Below, piece after piece: positions 34,339-41,422 of a stretch of 64,000 nucleotides of DNA. A model generated the notes under the pieces. That model had not been told where the DNA came from. It searched no databases and worked only from the letters and a program-made list of their open reading frames with translations. The position numbers and the translations under genes are program-made. This DNA is from Sphingomonas echinoides ATCC 14820. Its GTDB lineage: Bacteria; Pseudomonadota; Alphaproteobacteria; Sphingomonadales; Sphingomonadaceae. Where the stretch lies: NCBI RefSeq assembly GCF_000241465.1, contig NZ_JH584235.1:480305-544304 (forward strand). Reading direction: 5' to 3'. Positions within the stretch are counted from its first letter, which is position 1. Every line of letters starts with the position of its first letter.

Positions 34339-35379
34339 TTACGCAACCGATTCCGCATTGGTACCCGAAATCAGCCCGTGCCGCTTCAGCGCGTGCCGCA
34401 ATTGATCATAACTGAGGCCCAACGCCTCCGCCGTGGCGCGCTGGTTGAAGCGGTTCTCGGCCAATGCCGACTGCAGCATTTCGCGCTCAAACCGCGCCAG
34501 CCGCGTTTTGTAATCCATCGGACCGCTGGCCGCGCTTGGCGGTGCCGCTGCGGTCGGCGGTGCGGTGTCTGCGACGGGTTCGGCCAGCGGTTGCACCGTT
34601 GGCGGGCGATGCGGCGAATGGAACGGATCGAATTGGATCGCATCGATCGGCCCCTCCATCTCCCAGCGATACACGGCGCGCTCCACCACGTTGCGCAATT
34701 CGCGGACGTTGCCGGGCCATTGATAGGCCACCAACGCCGCCTGCGCCGCCTTGGTGAAGCCCGGCCAATCGTCGCGCCCCAATTCAGACGCCATGCGCCG
34801 CCCGAAATGCTCGGCCAGCACCAGCACGTCGCCGACGCGCGCGCGCAGCGGTGGCAGCGTCACGACTTCAAAACTCAGCCGGTCGAGCAAATCGGCGCGA
34901 AACTGGTGCCGCGCGACCTTGTCGGGCAAATGCTCGTTGGTCGCCGCGACGATCCGCACGTCGACGCGCATCGGCCGCGACGACCCGATCCGCGTGACCT
35001 CACCATATTCGACCGCGCGCAGCAGCCGGTCCTGCGCCGCCATCGACAGCGTGCCAAGCTCGTCAAGGAACAGCGTGCCGCGATGTGCCTCTTCGAACCG
35101 CCCCGCCCGTGCCTTGGTCGCACCGGTGAACGCACCCGCTTCATGGCCGAACAGCTCCGCCTCGATCAGCGTCTCGGGCAACGCCGCGCAATTCATGATG
35201 ACCAGCGGCTGGTCCCAGCGCGGGCTCAGGCGATGCAAACGCTCGGCCACCAGTTCCTTGCCGGTGCCGCGCTCGCCGATCACCAGCACCGGGCGGTCGA
35301 GCGCCGCCGCGCGGCTGGCGAGTTCCAGCGCATCGAGGAACGCGCCCGATTGGCCGATGACGTGGGTTGTCCGCTCCAT
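34339..35379 (-). CDS. pspF: PspF, sigma-54 activator of the psp operon
   Basis: 346 residues: an AAA+ domain with no N-terminal receiver, as in PspF. Walker A VIGERGTGKEL, the sigma-54-contacting GAFTGAT loop, Walker B GTLFLDELG, and WPGNVRELRN are intact. A Fis-type helix-turn-helix ends the protein (NQRATAEALGLSYDQLRHAL). A Pro/Ala-rich linker (about 255-295) joins the two. It would activate the divergent psp promoter and be held inactive by PspA. ATG 35379 begins the protein at the family position (MERTTHVIGQSGAF); one of two palindromic sites abuts this start, so PspF binding should repress its own gene. Confidence 0.95.
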   Translation of the reverse strand: MERTTHVIGQSGAFLDALELASRAAALDRPVLVIGERGTGKELVAERLHRLSPRWDQPLVIMNCAALPETLIEAELFGHEAGAFTGATKARAGRFEEAHRGTLFLDELGTLSMAAQDRLLRAVEYGEVTRIGSSRPMRVDVRIVAATNEHLPDKVARHQFRADLLDRLSFEVVTLPPLRARVGDVLVLAEHFGRRMASELGRDDWPGFTKAAQAALVAYQWPGNVRELRNVVERAVYRWEMEGPIDAIQFDPFHSPHRPPTVQPLAEPVADTAPPTAAAPPSAASGPMDYKTRLARFEREMLQSALAENRFNQRATAEALGLSYDQLRHALKRHGLISGTNAESVA

Positions 35380-35380
35380 T

Positions 35381-35412
35381 GCCAAGGCTTGGCGTAAAAT
35401 CCCAAGGCTTGG
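35381..35412. promoter_or_regulatory. Paired PspF binding sites (upstream activating sequences)
   Basis: Two copies of CCAAGGCTTGG: GCCAAGGCTTGGC at 35381-35393 and CCAAGGCTTGG at 35402-35412. Each is a perfect odd palindrome, and their centres (35387 and 35407) are 20 bases apart, two helical turns. They lie about 90-110 bases upstream of the predicted psp transcription start and directly before the pspF start codon. Confidence 0.85.
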
Positions 35413-35469
35413 CAAGTGCGATTTTAATTCATCTCCCAGAAAGGCGCGGAAATCCGCCATTTCTGAAAC

Positions 35470-35485
35470 TGGCACGCTCCCTGCA
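35470..35485 (+). promoter_or_regulatory. Sigma-54 (-24/-12) promoter of the psp operon
   Basis: TGGCACGCTCCCTGCA: the invariant GG and GC are separated by exactly ten bases and the -24 half matches the consensus TGGCACG. It is oriented towards the psp genes. Confidence 0.9.
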
Positions 35486-35541
35486 AAGCTGTTGGCATCG
35501 CCCCACCGGGCACCACGATTTCAAGCTTCAGGAGACTAACA

Positions 35542-35691
35542 ATGAACAGCGAATACAAATCGGGCAACTCGCTTCCGCAGATCCTCGTCGCCCTGGTCGC
35601 GACGGTTCTGATCGGCTCCGTCACGCTCGTCGGCACGGTTGGCCCCGCCACCGCTGCCCCCGTCCAGATCGCCGCCCAGCCCCACGGGTAA
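35542..35691 (+). CDS. 49-residue first gene of the psp operon, membrane or exported peptide
   Basis: A short frame (MNSEYKSGNSLPQILVALVA at its N-terminus) preceded by AGGAG at good spacing. A hydrophobic segment from about residue 12 to 33 is followed by ATAAPVQIAAQPHG, which could be a signal-peptidase site or simply the far side of a membrane helix. It is the first gene after the sigma-54 promoter and 82 bases before pspA. I know no named homologue. Its position suggests a role in envelope-stress output. Confidence 0.75.
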   Translation: MNSEYKSGNSLPQILVALVATVLIGSVTLVGTVGPATAAPVQIAAQPHG

Positions 35692-35773
35692 GGCGACGCC
35701 GGGGCGGAGCCCTCACAGCCGCCCCGGCACACCTGTTCACACCAATACAGCGTACCCTCGAAGGAGTTACACC

Positions 35774-36442
35774 ATGGGCATCTTCAGCCGCACCCGCGAT
35801 ATCATCGCCGCCAACTTTACCGACCTGCTCGACAAGGCCGAAGACCCCGCCAAGATGATCCGCATGATCATCCTGGAAATGGAGGAAACACTGGTCGAGG
35901 TCCGCGCCTCCGCCGCGCGCACCATCGCCGACCAGAAGGAAATGCGCCGCCACATCAGCAAGCTCGGTGCCTTGCAGGAAAGCTGGACCGAAAAGGCCGA
36001 GCTCGCGCTGTCCAAAGGCCGTGAAGACCTTGCCAAGGCTGCCCTGGTCGAAAAGCAGAAGGCCGCCGACATGGCCGACCAGCTCGGCCGTGAGATCGCC
36101 GTGCTCGACGAGGCGCTGCATGCGTCGGAGGAAGACATCGCTAAGCTGACCGGCAAGCTCCGCGAAGCGCGCACCCGCCAGAATTCGATCGCGACCCGGC
36201 TCGAAAGCGCGCAGAACCGCTTCAAGCTGCGCGAAATGTACGCTGGCCCCAAGATCCAGGACGCGTTCAGCCGCTTCGAGATCATGGAACGCCGCGTCGA
36301 TCTGGCCGAAGGCCGCGCCGATGTGATGGGCATGGGCCAGCCGCCCAAGACGCTCGAAGAGGAAATCGCCGAGCTCAAGTCCAGCGACAAGGTGGAAGCC
36401 GAACTCGCCGCGATGAAGGCCCGCTTCGGCAAGGAAGGCTGA
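35774..36442 (+). CDS. pspA: Phage shock protein A (PspA/IM30)
   Basis: 222 residues, coiled-coil ESCRT-III-like membrane effector that also inhibits PspF. N-terminal amphipathic helix GIFSRTRDIIAANFTDLLDK, long coiled coil with the conserved EDPAKMIRMIILEMEETLVE, and FKLREMYAGPKIQDAFSRFE. ATG 35774 follows AAGGAG. It ends one base before pspB. Confidence 0.96.
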   Translation: MGIFSRTRDIIAANFTDLLDKAEDPAKMIRMIILEMEETLVEVRASAARTIADQKEMRRHISKLGALQESWTEKAELALSKGREDLAKAALVEKQKAADMADQLGREIAVLDEALHASEEDIAKLTGKLREARTRQNSIATRLESAQNRFKLREMYAGPKIQDAFSRFEIMERRVDLAEGRADVMGMGQPPKTLEEEIAELKSSDKVEAELAAMKARFGKEG

Positions 36443-36443
36443 G

Positions 36444-36719
36444 ATGGAGGAAATTCTGGTCCCCATCGCCGTCTGTGGCACGCTCTTCATCGGCATGCCC
36501 TGGGTGATCCTGCACTATGTCACCAAATGGCGGCAGGCCCCCAAGATCACCAACGAGGACGAGAAGCTGCTCGATGAGCTCTACTCGCTCGCCCGCCGCC
36601 TCGAAGATCGCCTTGGCACGGTAGAACGCATCATCGCCGCCGATCATCCCGAATGGCGCGCCAGTATGCCACTCGCCGAGCCGACCCCCACCAATTACGA
36701 CATCACCCGGAGGAACTGA
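36444..36719 (+). CDS. pspB: Phage shock protein B
   Basis: 91 residues, slightly longer than enterobacterial PspB (about 75). One membrane helix (VPIAVCGTLFIGMPWVILHY) followed by a coiled coil with LLDELYSLARRLEDRLGTVE, then RIIAADHPEWR, the PspB signature, and a polar tail. In enterobacteria PspB and PspC relieve PspA inhibition of PspF. Its coiled coil is the apparent prototype of the repeated motif in the downstream genes. Confidence 0.93.
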   Translation: MEEILVPIAVCGTLFIGMPWVILHYVTKWRQAPKITNEDEKLLDELYSLARRLEDRLGTVERIIAADHPEWRASMPLAEPTPTNYDITRRN

Positions 36720-36720
36720 A

Positions 36721-37098
36721 ATGTCCGCCAGCCGCACCAAATTCTACCTCGACAAACAGAACAGCAAATGGCTGGGCGTTTGCTCCGGGATCGCCGATTA
36801 CACCGGCATTGACGTCACCTGGGTCCGCGTGGGCACCGCCCTGTTGACCTTCGCCACCAGCGGATGGACGCTGCTCGCCTACATCGTCATCGCCTGCGTC
36901 GCCGAAAAGAAGCCGCTCGGCCTCTATGACAGCGCCGAGGACGCGAAGTTCTGGCAGGGTGTGCGCACCAATCCGACTCGCTCAACCGCCGAAGTTCGCA
37001 GCAAGTTCCGCGACATCGACCGCCGCCTGGCCGACATCGAAATGATGTACACCAGCCGCAACAGCCGCCTTGCCGACGAGATCGACAGCCTGCGCTGA
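36721..37098 (+). CDS. pspC: Phage shock protein C
   Basis: 125 residues. PspC domain with KWLGVCSGIADYTGIDVTWV and the hydrophobic ALLTFATSGWTLLAYIVIACV, then a cytoplasmic tail whose end (FRDIDRRLADIEMMYTSRNS, then RLADEIDSLR) follows the same spacing as the EIDxLR-terminated coiled coils encoded downstream. GGAGGAACTGAA precedes the ATG. One base separates it from pspB. Confidence 0.94.
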   Translation: MSASRTKFYLDKQNSKWLGVCSGIADYTGIDVTWVRVGTALLTFATSGWTLLAYIVIACVAEKKPLGLYDSAEDAKFWQGVRTNPTRSTAEVRSKFRDIDRRLADIEMMYTSRNSRLADEIDSLR

Positions 37099-37128
37099 TC
37101 GGATCCGGGCACAACAGGGGACACTATC

Positions 37129-37425
37129 ATGAGCAATTCTCTCGGACTTCTGATCCCGCTCGCGGCGATCACCGTCGGGCCGATCGCCTGGGCCTTCAAC
37201 AACTGGGTCCGCGCCAAGCACGGCTACCCGATCGAAACCAAGAAGGGCCAGTTGATCAGCCGCGAAGGCGAACTCAGCACCACCCGCCAGACCGAGTTGC
37301 TGGTCGCCGAGAATGAGAAGCTGCACGGCCAGATCAGCCGGTTGGAGGAGCGCCTCGCCGTCCTCGAACGCATCGCCACCGATCCCGCCGAGCGCGTCTC
37401 GCGCGAAATCGACGCGCTGCGCTGA
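37129..37425 (+). CDS. PspB-like small protein, psp array member 1
   Basis: 98 residues. One membrane helix (GLLIPLAAITVGPIAWAF), a juxtamembrane WVRAKHGYPIE motif, then a coiled coil (TELLVAENEKLHGQISRLEE) and the shared ending RLAVLERIATDPAE...EIDALR. The last 44 residues are identical to those of the next gene. AGGGGA precedes the ATG. By position it belongs to the psp envelope-stress operon; a role as an additional PspB/PspC-type sensor or PspA-docking protein is inference. Confidence 0.85.
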   Translation: MSNSLGLLIPLAAITVGPIAWAFNNWVRAKHGYPIETKKGQLISREGELSTTRQTELLVAENEKLHGQISRLEERLAVLERIATDPAERVSREIDALR

Positions 37426-37455
37426 GCGCTTCGGGCTAAAAGGGGAAGATTTGCA

Positions 37456-37764
37456 ATGTCGAGCCATCAAGTTTTCGTACTGGGGATAACGGCGATTGCC
37501 GCCTGCTACGCCCTCGTCAAAATGTCGATCCGGGCACGCCACGGCTTTGCACCGGAAAGTCGCTCCACCGGTTGGAACCCGCTCTGCACCAACGCAGGTG
37601 CGGACGACCGGCTGACCCCCGACCGCAAGACCGAGTTGCTGGTTGCCGAAAACGAGAAGCTGCACGGCCAGATCAGCCGGTTGGAGGAGCGCCTCGCCGT
37701 CCTCGAACGCATCGCCACCGATCCCGCCGAGCGTGTCTCGCGCGAAATCGACGCGCTGCGCTGA
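37456..37764 (+). CDS. PspB-like small protein, psp array member 2
   Basis: 102 residues with the same plan: membrane helix (VFVLGITAIAACYALVKMSI), juxtamembrane RARHGFAPE, a short unique region with one cysteine, then the identical 44-residue coiled coil ending in EIDALR. The shared 135 bases differ from the previous gene at four third-codon positions only, so this is a recent duplication or gene conversion. AGGGGA precedes the ATG. Confidence 0.85.
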   Translation: MSSHQVFVLGITAIAACYALVKMSIRARHGFAPESRSTGWNPLCTNAGADDRLTPDRKTELLVAENEKLHGQISRLEERLAVLERIATDPAERVSREIDALR

Positions 37765-37780
37765 AAGAAGGAGACGAGCG

Positions 37781-38059
37781 ATGATGCCACCCGAACCCGC
37801 TTTCATCATGGGCCTGCTGACCGGCTCGTGTGGCCTGCTGACGATCCAGGCATTCGCCCGGCGCAAAGTCCGCCAGGCACTGATCGCCGCCGACCCGGCG
37901 CTGCGCCGCGAAGCGACGCTGCGCCGCGAGGAGGATGAGCGCCGGATGATCGAGGTCGACGCCCTGCGGCAGCGCCTCGCGGTGCTCGAACGGATCACGA
38001 TCGACCCGGCCGTCCGCACCGCGCGCGAAATCGAACAATTGCGGATCGAAACCAACTGA
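37781..38059 (+). CDS. PspB-like small protein, psp array member 3
   Basis: 92 residues. Hydrophobic N-terminus (FIMGLLTGSCGLLTIQAFA), then a highly charged helix (RREATLRREEDERRMIEVDA) and the shared ending LRQRLAVLERITIDPAV, then REIEQLR. AAGGAG lies at good spacing before ATG 37781; the adjacent ATG 37784 is equally possible. It starts 16 bases after member 2. Confidence 0.83.
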   Translation: MMPPEPAFIMGLLTGSCGLLTIQAFARRKVRQALIAADPALRREATLRREEDERRMIEVDALRQRLAVLERITIDPAVRTAREIEQLRIETN

Positions 38060-38087
38060 TTCCGCTGCTCCAACGGAGGATACCGCT

Positions 38088-38351
38088 ATGGGCTTCCAGT
38101 TTGTCCTTCTCATCCCGATCCTGGGGATCTCCGTTGCCCTCGTCGCCGGCACCATCGTCCGCCCCTGGCTCGCCCACAAGGAGCGCCGGATGCAGCTTGA
38201 AGCCACGATGGTCGCCGAAAAGGCCGCGCAATATGCCGCGCAGACCGAACGGCTCGAACAGCGCGTCCGCGTGCTGGAACGCATCATCACCGATCGCGGT
38301 GTCGATCTCTCGCACGAAATCGAACAGCTCCGCGACACACCGCTCAACTGA
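38088..38351 (+). CDS. PspB-like small protein, psp array member 4
   Basis: 87 residues. Membrane helix (FVLLIPILGISVALVAGTIV), then a coiled coil (MQLEATMVAEKAAQYAAQTE) and the shared ending RLEQRVRVLERIITD...EIEQLR. GGAGG precedes the ATG. The layout closely parallels PspB itself. Confidence 0.83.
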   Translation: MGFQFVLLIPILGISVALVAGTIVRPWLAHKERRMQLEATMVAEKAAQYAAQTERLEQRVRVLERIITDRGVDLSHEIEQLRDTPLN

Positions 38352-38394
38352 ACGTCACCCCTTTCCTCCCCCAATCTTCTTACTCGAGGCTATC

Positions 38395-38511
38395 ATGATC
38401 ATCTTCTTCACCGTGCTCGCCGTCATCACGGCGGGATGTTGCTGGGCGACCGAAAGCATCGACCGCCCGCGCCGCCGCCGCCTTCGCGAAGCCGCCACAG
38501 ACGCGGGCTGA
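38395..38511 (+). CDS. 38-residue membrane peptide within the psp array
   Basis: Short frame: a hydrophobic N-terminus (MIIFFTVLAVITAGCCWATE) and a very basic tail (RPRRRRLREAA). It has its own ribosome site (GAGG) and fits the spacing of the array, but lacks the coiled coil. The CC pair at residues 15-16 could be a lipobox-like or metal-sensitive site; that is speculative. Confidence 0.6.
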   Translation: MIIFFTVLAVITAGCCWATESIDRPRRRRLREAATDAG

Positions 38512-38548
38512 GGCTTCCGCCACCCACGAGAAACAGGGAGTTTCTACC

Positions 38549-38818
38549 ATGAACGTTTATGAAATGGTGATCGCGATCGTCGTTGTGGCCACGATCGGCA
38601 AGGTTCTGCAGGCGCGCTATGGCGTGGTCCGCACCAAGCATGGCGAGGATGTCCACTTCCGCGACGATGCCGCCAGCCAGGCCGAGAACCAGCGTCTGCG
38701 CGACGAACTGAAGGCGATGAAGGACCGCCTCGCCGTCCTAGAACGCCTCGCCACCGACAATAATGACAGCGGTGCCCGCCTCGATCGCGAGATCGAGAAG
38801 CTCCGCGACCGCCCATAA
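38549..38818 (+). CDS. PspB-like small protein, psp array member 5
   Basis: 89 residues. Membrane helix (YEMVIAIVVVATIGKVL), juxtamembrane QARYGVVRTKHG (compare RAKHGY and RARHGF in members 1 and 2), then a coiled coil (QAENQRLRDELKAMKD) and the ending RLAVLERLATDNND...EIEKLRD. AGGGAG precedes the ATG. Its stop overlaps an upstream candidate start of the next gene. Confidence 0.83.
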   Translation: MNVYEMVIAIVVVATIGKVLQARYGVVRTKHGEDVHFRDDAASQAENQRLRDELKAMKDRLAVLERLATDNNDSGARLDREIEKLRDRP

Positions 38819-38841
38819 TGTCCGTCTTTCCAGGAGCAGGG

Positions 38842-39087
38842 ATGATGACCGACCCGACCTTCTACATCACCATGGCCACCGCCGGGCTCGCCGGCATCGC
38901 CATCCTTAGCGGCACCGCGCTCACCGGCTGGCGCGGGTGGCTCGCCTTCAAGCAGCAGCAGCTCCACGCCTTTGTCGAGCCCAATGCCGGGCCGACGCTG
39001 CCCAATGCCAGCGCGCGGATCGAGATCGCCGATCTGAAGGAGCGCATCCGCAAGCTGGAAGCGATCGCGGCGGGCGTGGATCTGTAA
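38842..39087 (+). CDS. PspB-like small protein, psp array member 6 (divergent)
   Basis: 81 residues. Membrane helix (TMATAGLAGIAILSGTALTG), a linker, then a shortened version of the motif (IADLKERIRKLEAIAAGVDL) that lacks the terminal EIDxLR. ATG 38842 follows AGGAG at ideal spacing; an ATG at 38818 overlapping the previous stop has no such site. It is the last gene of the array; a palindromic repeat follows. Confidence 0.78.
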   Translation: MMTDPTFYITMATAGLAGIAILSGTALTGWRGWLAFKQQQLHAFVEPNAGPTLPNASARIEIADLKERIRKLEAIAAGVDL

Positions 39088-39096
39088 AGCCGACTT

Positions 39097-39209
39097 TCTC
39101 TTCCCCGGCGCAGGCCGGGGCCGAGAAGCGACGGTGGAAAGGGCCAAGCGCAGCGTAAGATGGCTCCCGCTCAATACTGGGCCCCGGCCTTCGCCGGGGA
39201 AGGGAAAAG
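39097..39209. repeat. Palindromic intergenic repeat after the psp array
   Basis: Arms TTCCCCGGCGCAGGCCGGGG and CCCCGGCCTTCGCCGGGGAA around a 60-base centre that includes GAGAAGCGACGGTGGAAAGG. It resembles sphingomonad REP-type elements, lies between member 6 and sufE, and may act as a transcription stop for the psp operon. Confidence 0.8.
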
Positions 39210-39252
39210 GCAACGGGTGACGAACCCGATCGCGCGAGACTATAGCGCGCTT

Positions 39253-39663
39253 ATGCAAAACCTCGCCGACCTCGAATCCGAATATAGCTTCCTCGAAGCC
39301 GATGACCGTTACCGTCTGCTGATCGATCTCGGTCGGGAGCTCGAAGCGATGCCGGGTCCGCTGAAAACCGACGCCACGCTGGTGCGGGGGTGTTCCGCCT
39401 CCGTCTGGGTCTATCCGATGGCCCAGGAGGACGGCACGCTCCACTTCCTCGCCGATTCGAACGCCGCAATCACCAAGGGCATCATCGCATTGGTGTTATT
39501 GACGGTGCAGGATCAGGCCCCTGCCGCCATCCTGGCAACCGATATCCCGCAGGCACTCGCGCCGTTCGACCTGAGCAAGCAACTCAGCTCCAACCGCACC
39601 CAGGGCATCCCCAACATGATCGCGCTGATCCGCGAGACGGCGGCCCGCTACGCCGGCGGCTGA
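39253..39663 (+). CDS. sufE: SufE family sulfur acceptor
   Basis: 136 residues. SufE takes persulfide sulfur from the cysteine desulfurase SufS for Fe-S assembly. The active cysteine is in LVRGCSASVWVYP, with DDRYRLLIDLGRELEAMPG upstream and STRANDED-type FDLSKQLSSNRTQGIPNM downstream as family marks. The start is uncertain: ATG 39253 fits the family N-terminus (MQNLADLESEYSFL) but lacks a clear site; GTG 39217 behind AAGG would add 12 residues. The 3' end overlaps the convergent TetR gene by 16 bases. Desulfurases in this window are at 59-61 kb, not adjacent. Confidence 0.93.
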   Translation: MQNLADLESEYSFLEADDRYRLLIDLGRELEAMPGPLKTDATLVRGCSASVWVYPMAQEDGTLHFLADSNAAITKGIIALVLLTVQDQAPAAILATDIPQALAPFDLSKQLSSNRTQGIPNMIALIRETAARYAGG

Positions 39664-40310
39664 TCGCCAGACTCTCTCGTGCCATCCAGATATCCATAAA
39701 CCGCCCTGGAAACGCGCTCGACCAGGCTGGATTGGTCCAGTTCGCCACGCTCCCCGGCGGCGTCCACCATCCCCTTGACGATCGCCAGCACATCCTGCCC
39801 GGCGACGGCTTCGTCGAACGGAAGCGACAGATCGGGACGGATCAGCACTTCGCGCAGGATCTCGCGCAGCCGCAAGGTCACGCGCTGCGTATCGGCGTCG
39901 AACGGCAAGCGCGCTTCTTCAACATCTAGCAGACGGGCCAGCACCGGCCGCCGCAGCTGATGCGCTACCGCAGAGCGAATCAAGCCGGAGAGCGCCGCTC
40001 GCCCGGTCGGTGCGGCCAGCGCCATCTCGCAGTCGGCGATCAACAGCGACGTTTCCCGAACGATCAACGCGCCGACGAGCGCATCCTTGCCGGGGAAATA
40101 TTGATACAGCGATCCGATGCTGACCCCGGCCCGCTCGGCCACCGCATTGGTGGTGAAGGCCCCGAGTCCGCCCTCTTCCAAAATGCGAGCAGCCGCCTCG
40201 ACGATGATGCGAACCGTCTCCGCCGAACGCGCCTGTCCGGGGACTTTTCTGAGCGATGGACGCTGTTGGAGCGGCGGTGGGGACATGAGCGAAACGCGAG
40301 TACCAATCAT
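39648..40310 (-). CDS. TetR family transcriptional regulator
   Basis: 220 residues. N-terminal helix-turn-helix domain (IIVEAAARILEEGG, then TTNAVAERAGVSIGSLYQYF, then PGKDALVGALI) followed by a ligand-binding helical domain of unknown specificity. The start is uncertain: ATG 40310 or ATG 40286. It is divergent from the darcynin-like gene, with 50-odd bases between, so that gene is the likely target. Confidence 0.9.
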   Translation of the reverse strand: MIGTRVSLMSPPPLQQRPSLRKVPGQARSAETVRIIVEAAARILEEGGLGAFTTNAVAERAGVSIGSLYQYFPGKDALVGALIVRETSLLIADCEMALAAPTGRAALSGLIRSAVAHQLRRPVLARLLDVEEARLPFDADTQRVTLRLREILREVLIRPDLSLPFDEAVAGQDVLAIVKGMVDAAGERGELDQSSLVERVSRAVYGYLDGTRESGDQPPA

Positions 40311-40362
40311 GAGGATTTACTCACATTTTATGCCCGTCGATCAACGACGCAAGGATGAAATG

Positions 40363-40722
40363 ATGTCACAGCAAACGCCGTTCGAACCCACCCTGACCGT
40401 GTTCATGTTGGTGAAGACCACCGCCGAATGGCTCGGCTTCACCGTGGATCGGCGCTTCAAGCTCTTGGACGAGCACGTCGCGCCCATCCTCAGGAAGCAC
40501 GCCGAATCCGTCTCGCTCCGCTTCTTCGATGTCGAATTCTATTCGGCCCGGGTGACTGATATCTGGATGTGGGACGCCAAGGATCACCACGCCTATCAAT
40601 TGCTCGTGGAAAACTTGCGGGAAACCCCATTCTGGGACCGCTATTTTGAGGTCGTGGAAATTCTCACCGGGGTCGAAAACGCCTACGCCAAAAACAACGA
40701 TCGGGCACCCATCTCGGCATGA
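40363..40722 (+). CDS. Darcynin family protein
   Basis: 119 residues. The sequence LTVFMLVKTTAEWLGFTVDR with LRFFDVEFYSARVTDIWMWD and ETPFWDRYFEVVEILTGVEN matches what I remember of the darcynin family, small soluble proteins of unknown function first noted in Acinetobacter; possibly a dimeric ferredoxin-like (ABM-type) fold. AAGGATGAA precedes two successive ATGs (40360, 40363). Divergent from the TetR gene, suggesting repression by it. Confidence 0.78.
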   Translation: MSQQTPFEPTLTVFMLVKTTAEWLGFTVDRRFKLLDEHVAPILRKHAESVSLRFFDVEFYSARVTDIWMWDAKDHHAYQLLVENLRETPFWDRYFEVVEILTGVENAYAKNNDRAPISA

Positions 40723-40791
40723 CGCATCACGGGAGCGGGCAGGTGCAACCCTGCCCCGCTTCCCCGCGATTTCTGGAGAGCGCCAACCCGA

Positions 40792-41421
40792 TTAAGACGG
40801 CTTTGTCTTGAGCAGGGCCAGCCCGAACCCAACGAAGATGACCCCCGTCACGCGATTGAAGGCGCGCTTGATCGCCGGGCGACTGAGATAGCGCGCCAGC
40901 GAACGCCCGCCGAGCGCGTAAACCGCGTACCAGAACGACTCCACCACAGCGAAGGTCGCGACCAGAAGGGCGAACTGTGGCCCCTGTGGATGAGTCGGCG
41001 TGACGAACTGGGGCAGGAACGCCGCCGCAAACAGGATCAGCTTCGGGTTGCTGATACCGATCGCAAAGCCGCCGCGAAACAGCGCCGCGAGCGAGACGGC
41101 AGGCGAGAGCGGGCCAGCGCCGACGTCCAGCGGTGCCACCTCGGTCCGCCATGCCTTGATACCAAGGTAGATGAGATAGGCGACGCCGGCATAGCGCAAC
41201 ACCTCGAACGCGCCGGGCAGCGCGAGCAGCAGCGTGGTGAGCCCCGCCGCCGAGGCTGAAAGCACTGCTACCACCGCAGCCAGGCATCCTGTCATCGCCG
41301 CCACGCTGCGCGCCATCCCCAGCTCGACGCTGCGCGACAGGATGTGGAGCATGTTCGGGCCCGGCGTGCCCGACAGCAGAAACACCGCGCCCGTGAACAA
41401 CCACCATGTGTGCCAGGTCAT
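40792..41421 (-). CDS. LysE/RhtB family amino-acid exporter
   Basis: 209 residues with six hydrophobic helices. The family signature FLLSGTPGPNMLHILSRSVE is at the N-terminus; GGFAIGISNPKLILFAAAFL is the second conserved stretch. RhtB-type exporters release homoserine, threonine, lysine or similar compounds; specificity is unknown. It follows the 2Fe-2S gene by one base and probably shares its transcript. Confidence 0.92.
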   Translation of the reverse strand: MTWHTWWLFTGAVFLLSGTPGPNMLHILSRSVELGMARSVAAMTGCLAAVVAVLSASAAGLTTLLLALPGAFEVLRYAGVAYLIYLGIKAWRTEVAPLDVGAGPLSPAVSLAALFRGGFAIGISNPKLILFAAAFLPQFVTPTHPQGPQFALLVATFAVVESFWYAVYALGGRSLARYLSRPAIKRAFNRVTGVIFVGFGLALLKTKPS

Positions 41422-41422
41422 C

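Noticed and set aside
39160..39252. A longer SufE starting at an ATG inside the palindromic repeat
   Set aside because: The repeat-derived N-terminus (APAQYWAPAFAGEG) is not part of SufE; the family begins near ATG 39253 or GTG 39217.
40311..40359. TetR operator between the TetR and darcynin-like genes
   Set aside because: Only a weak TGAG/CTCA pairing is visible; a TetR site is likely but cannot be defined by eye.
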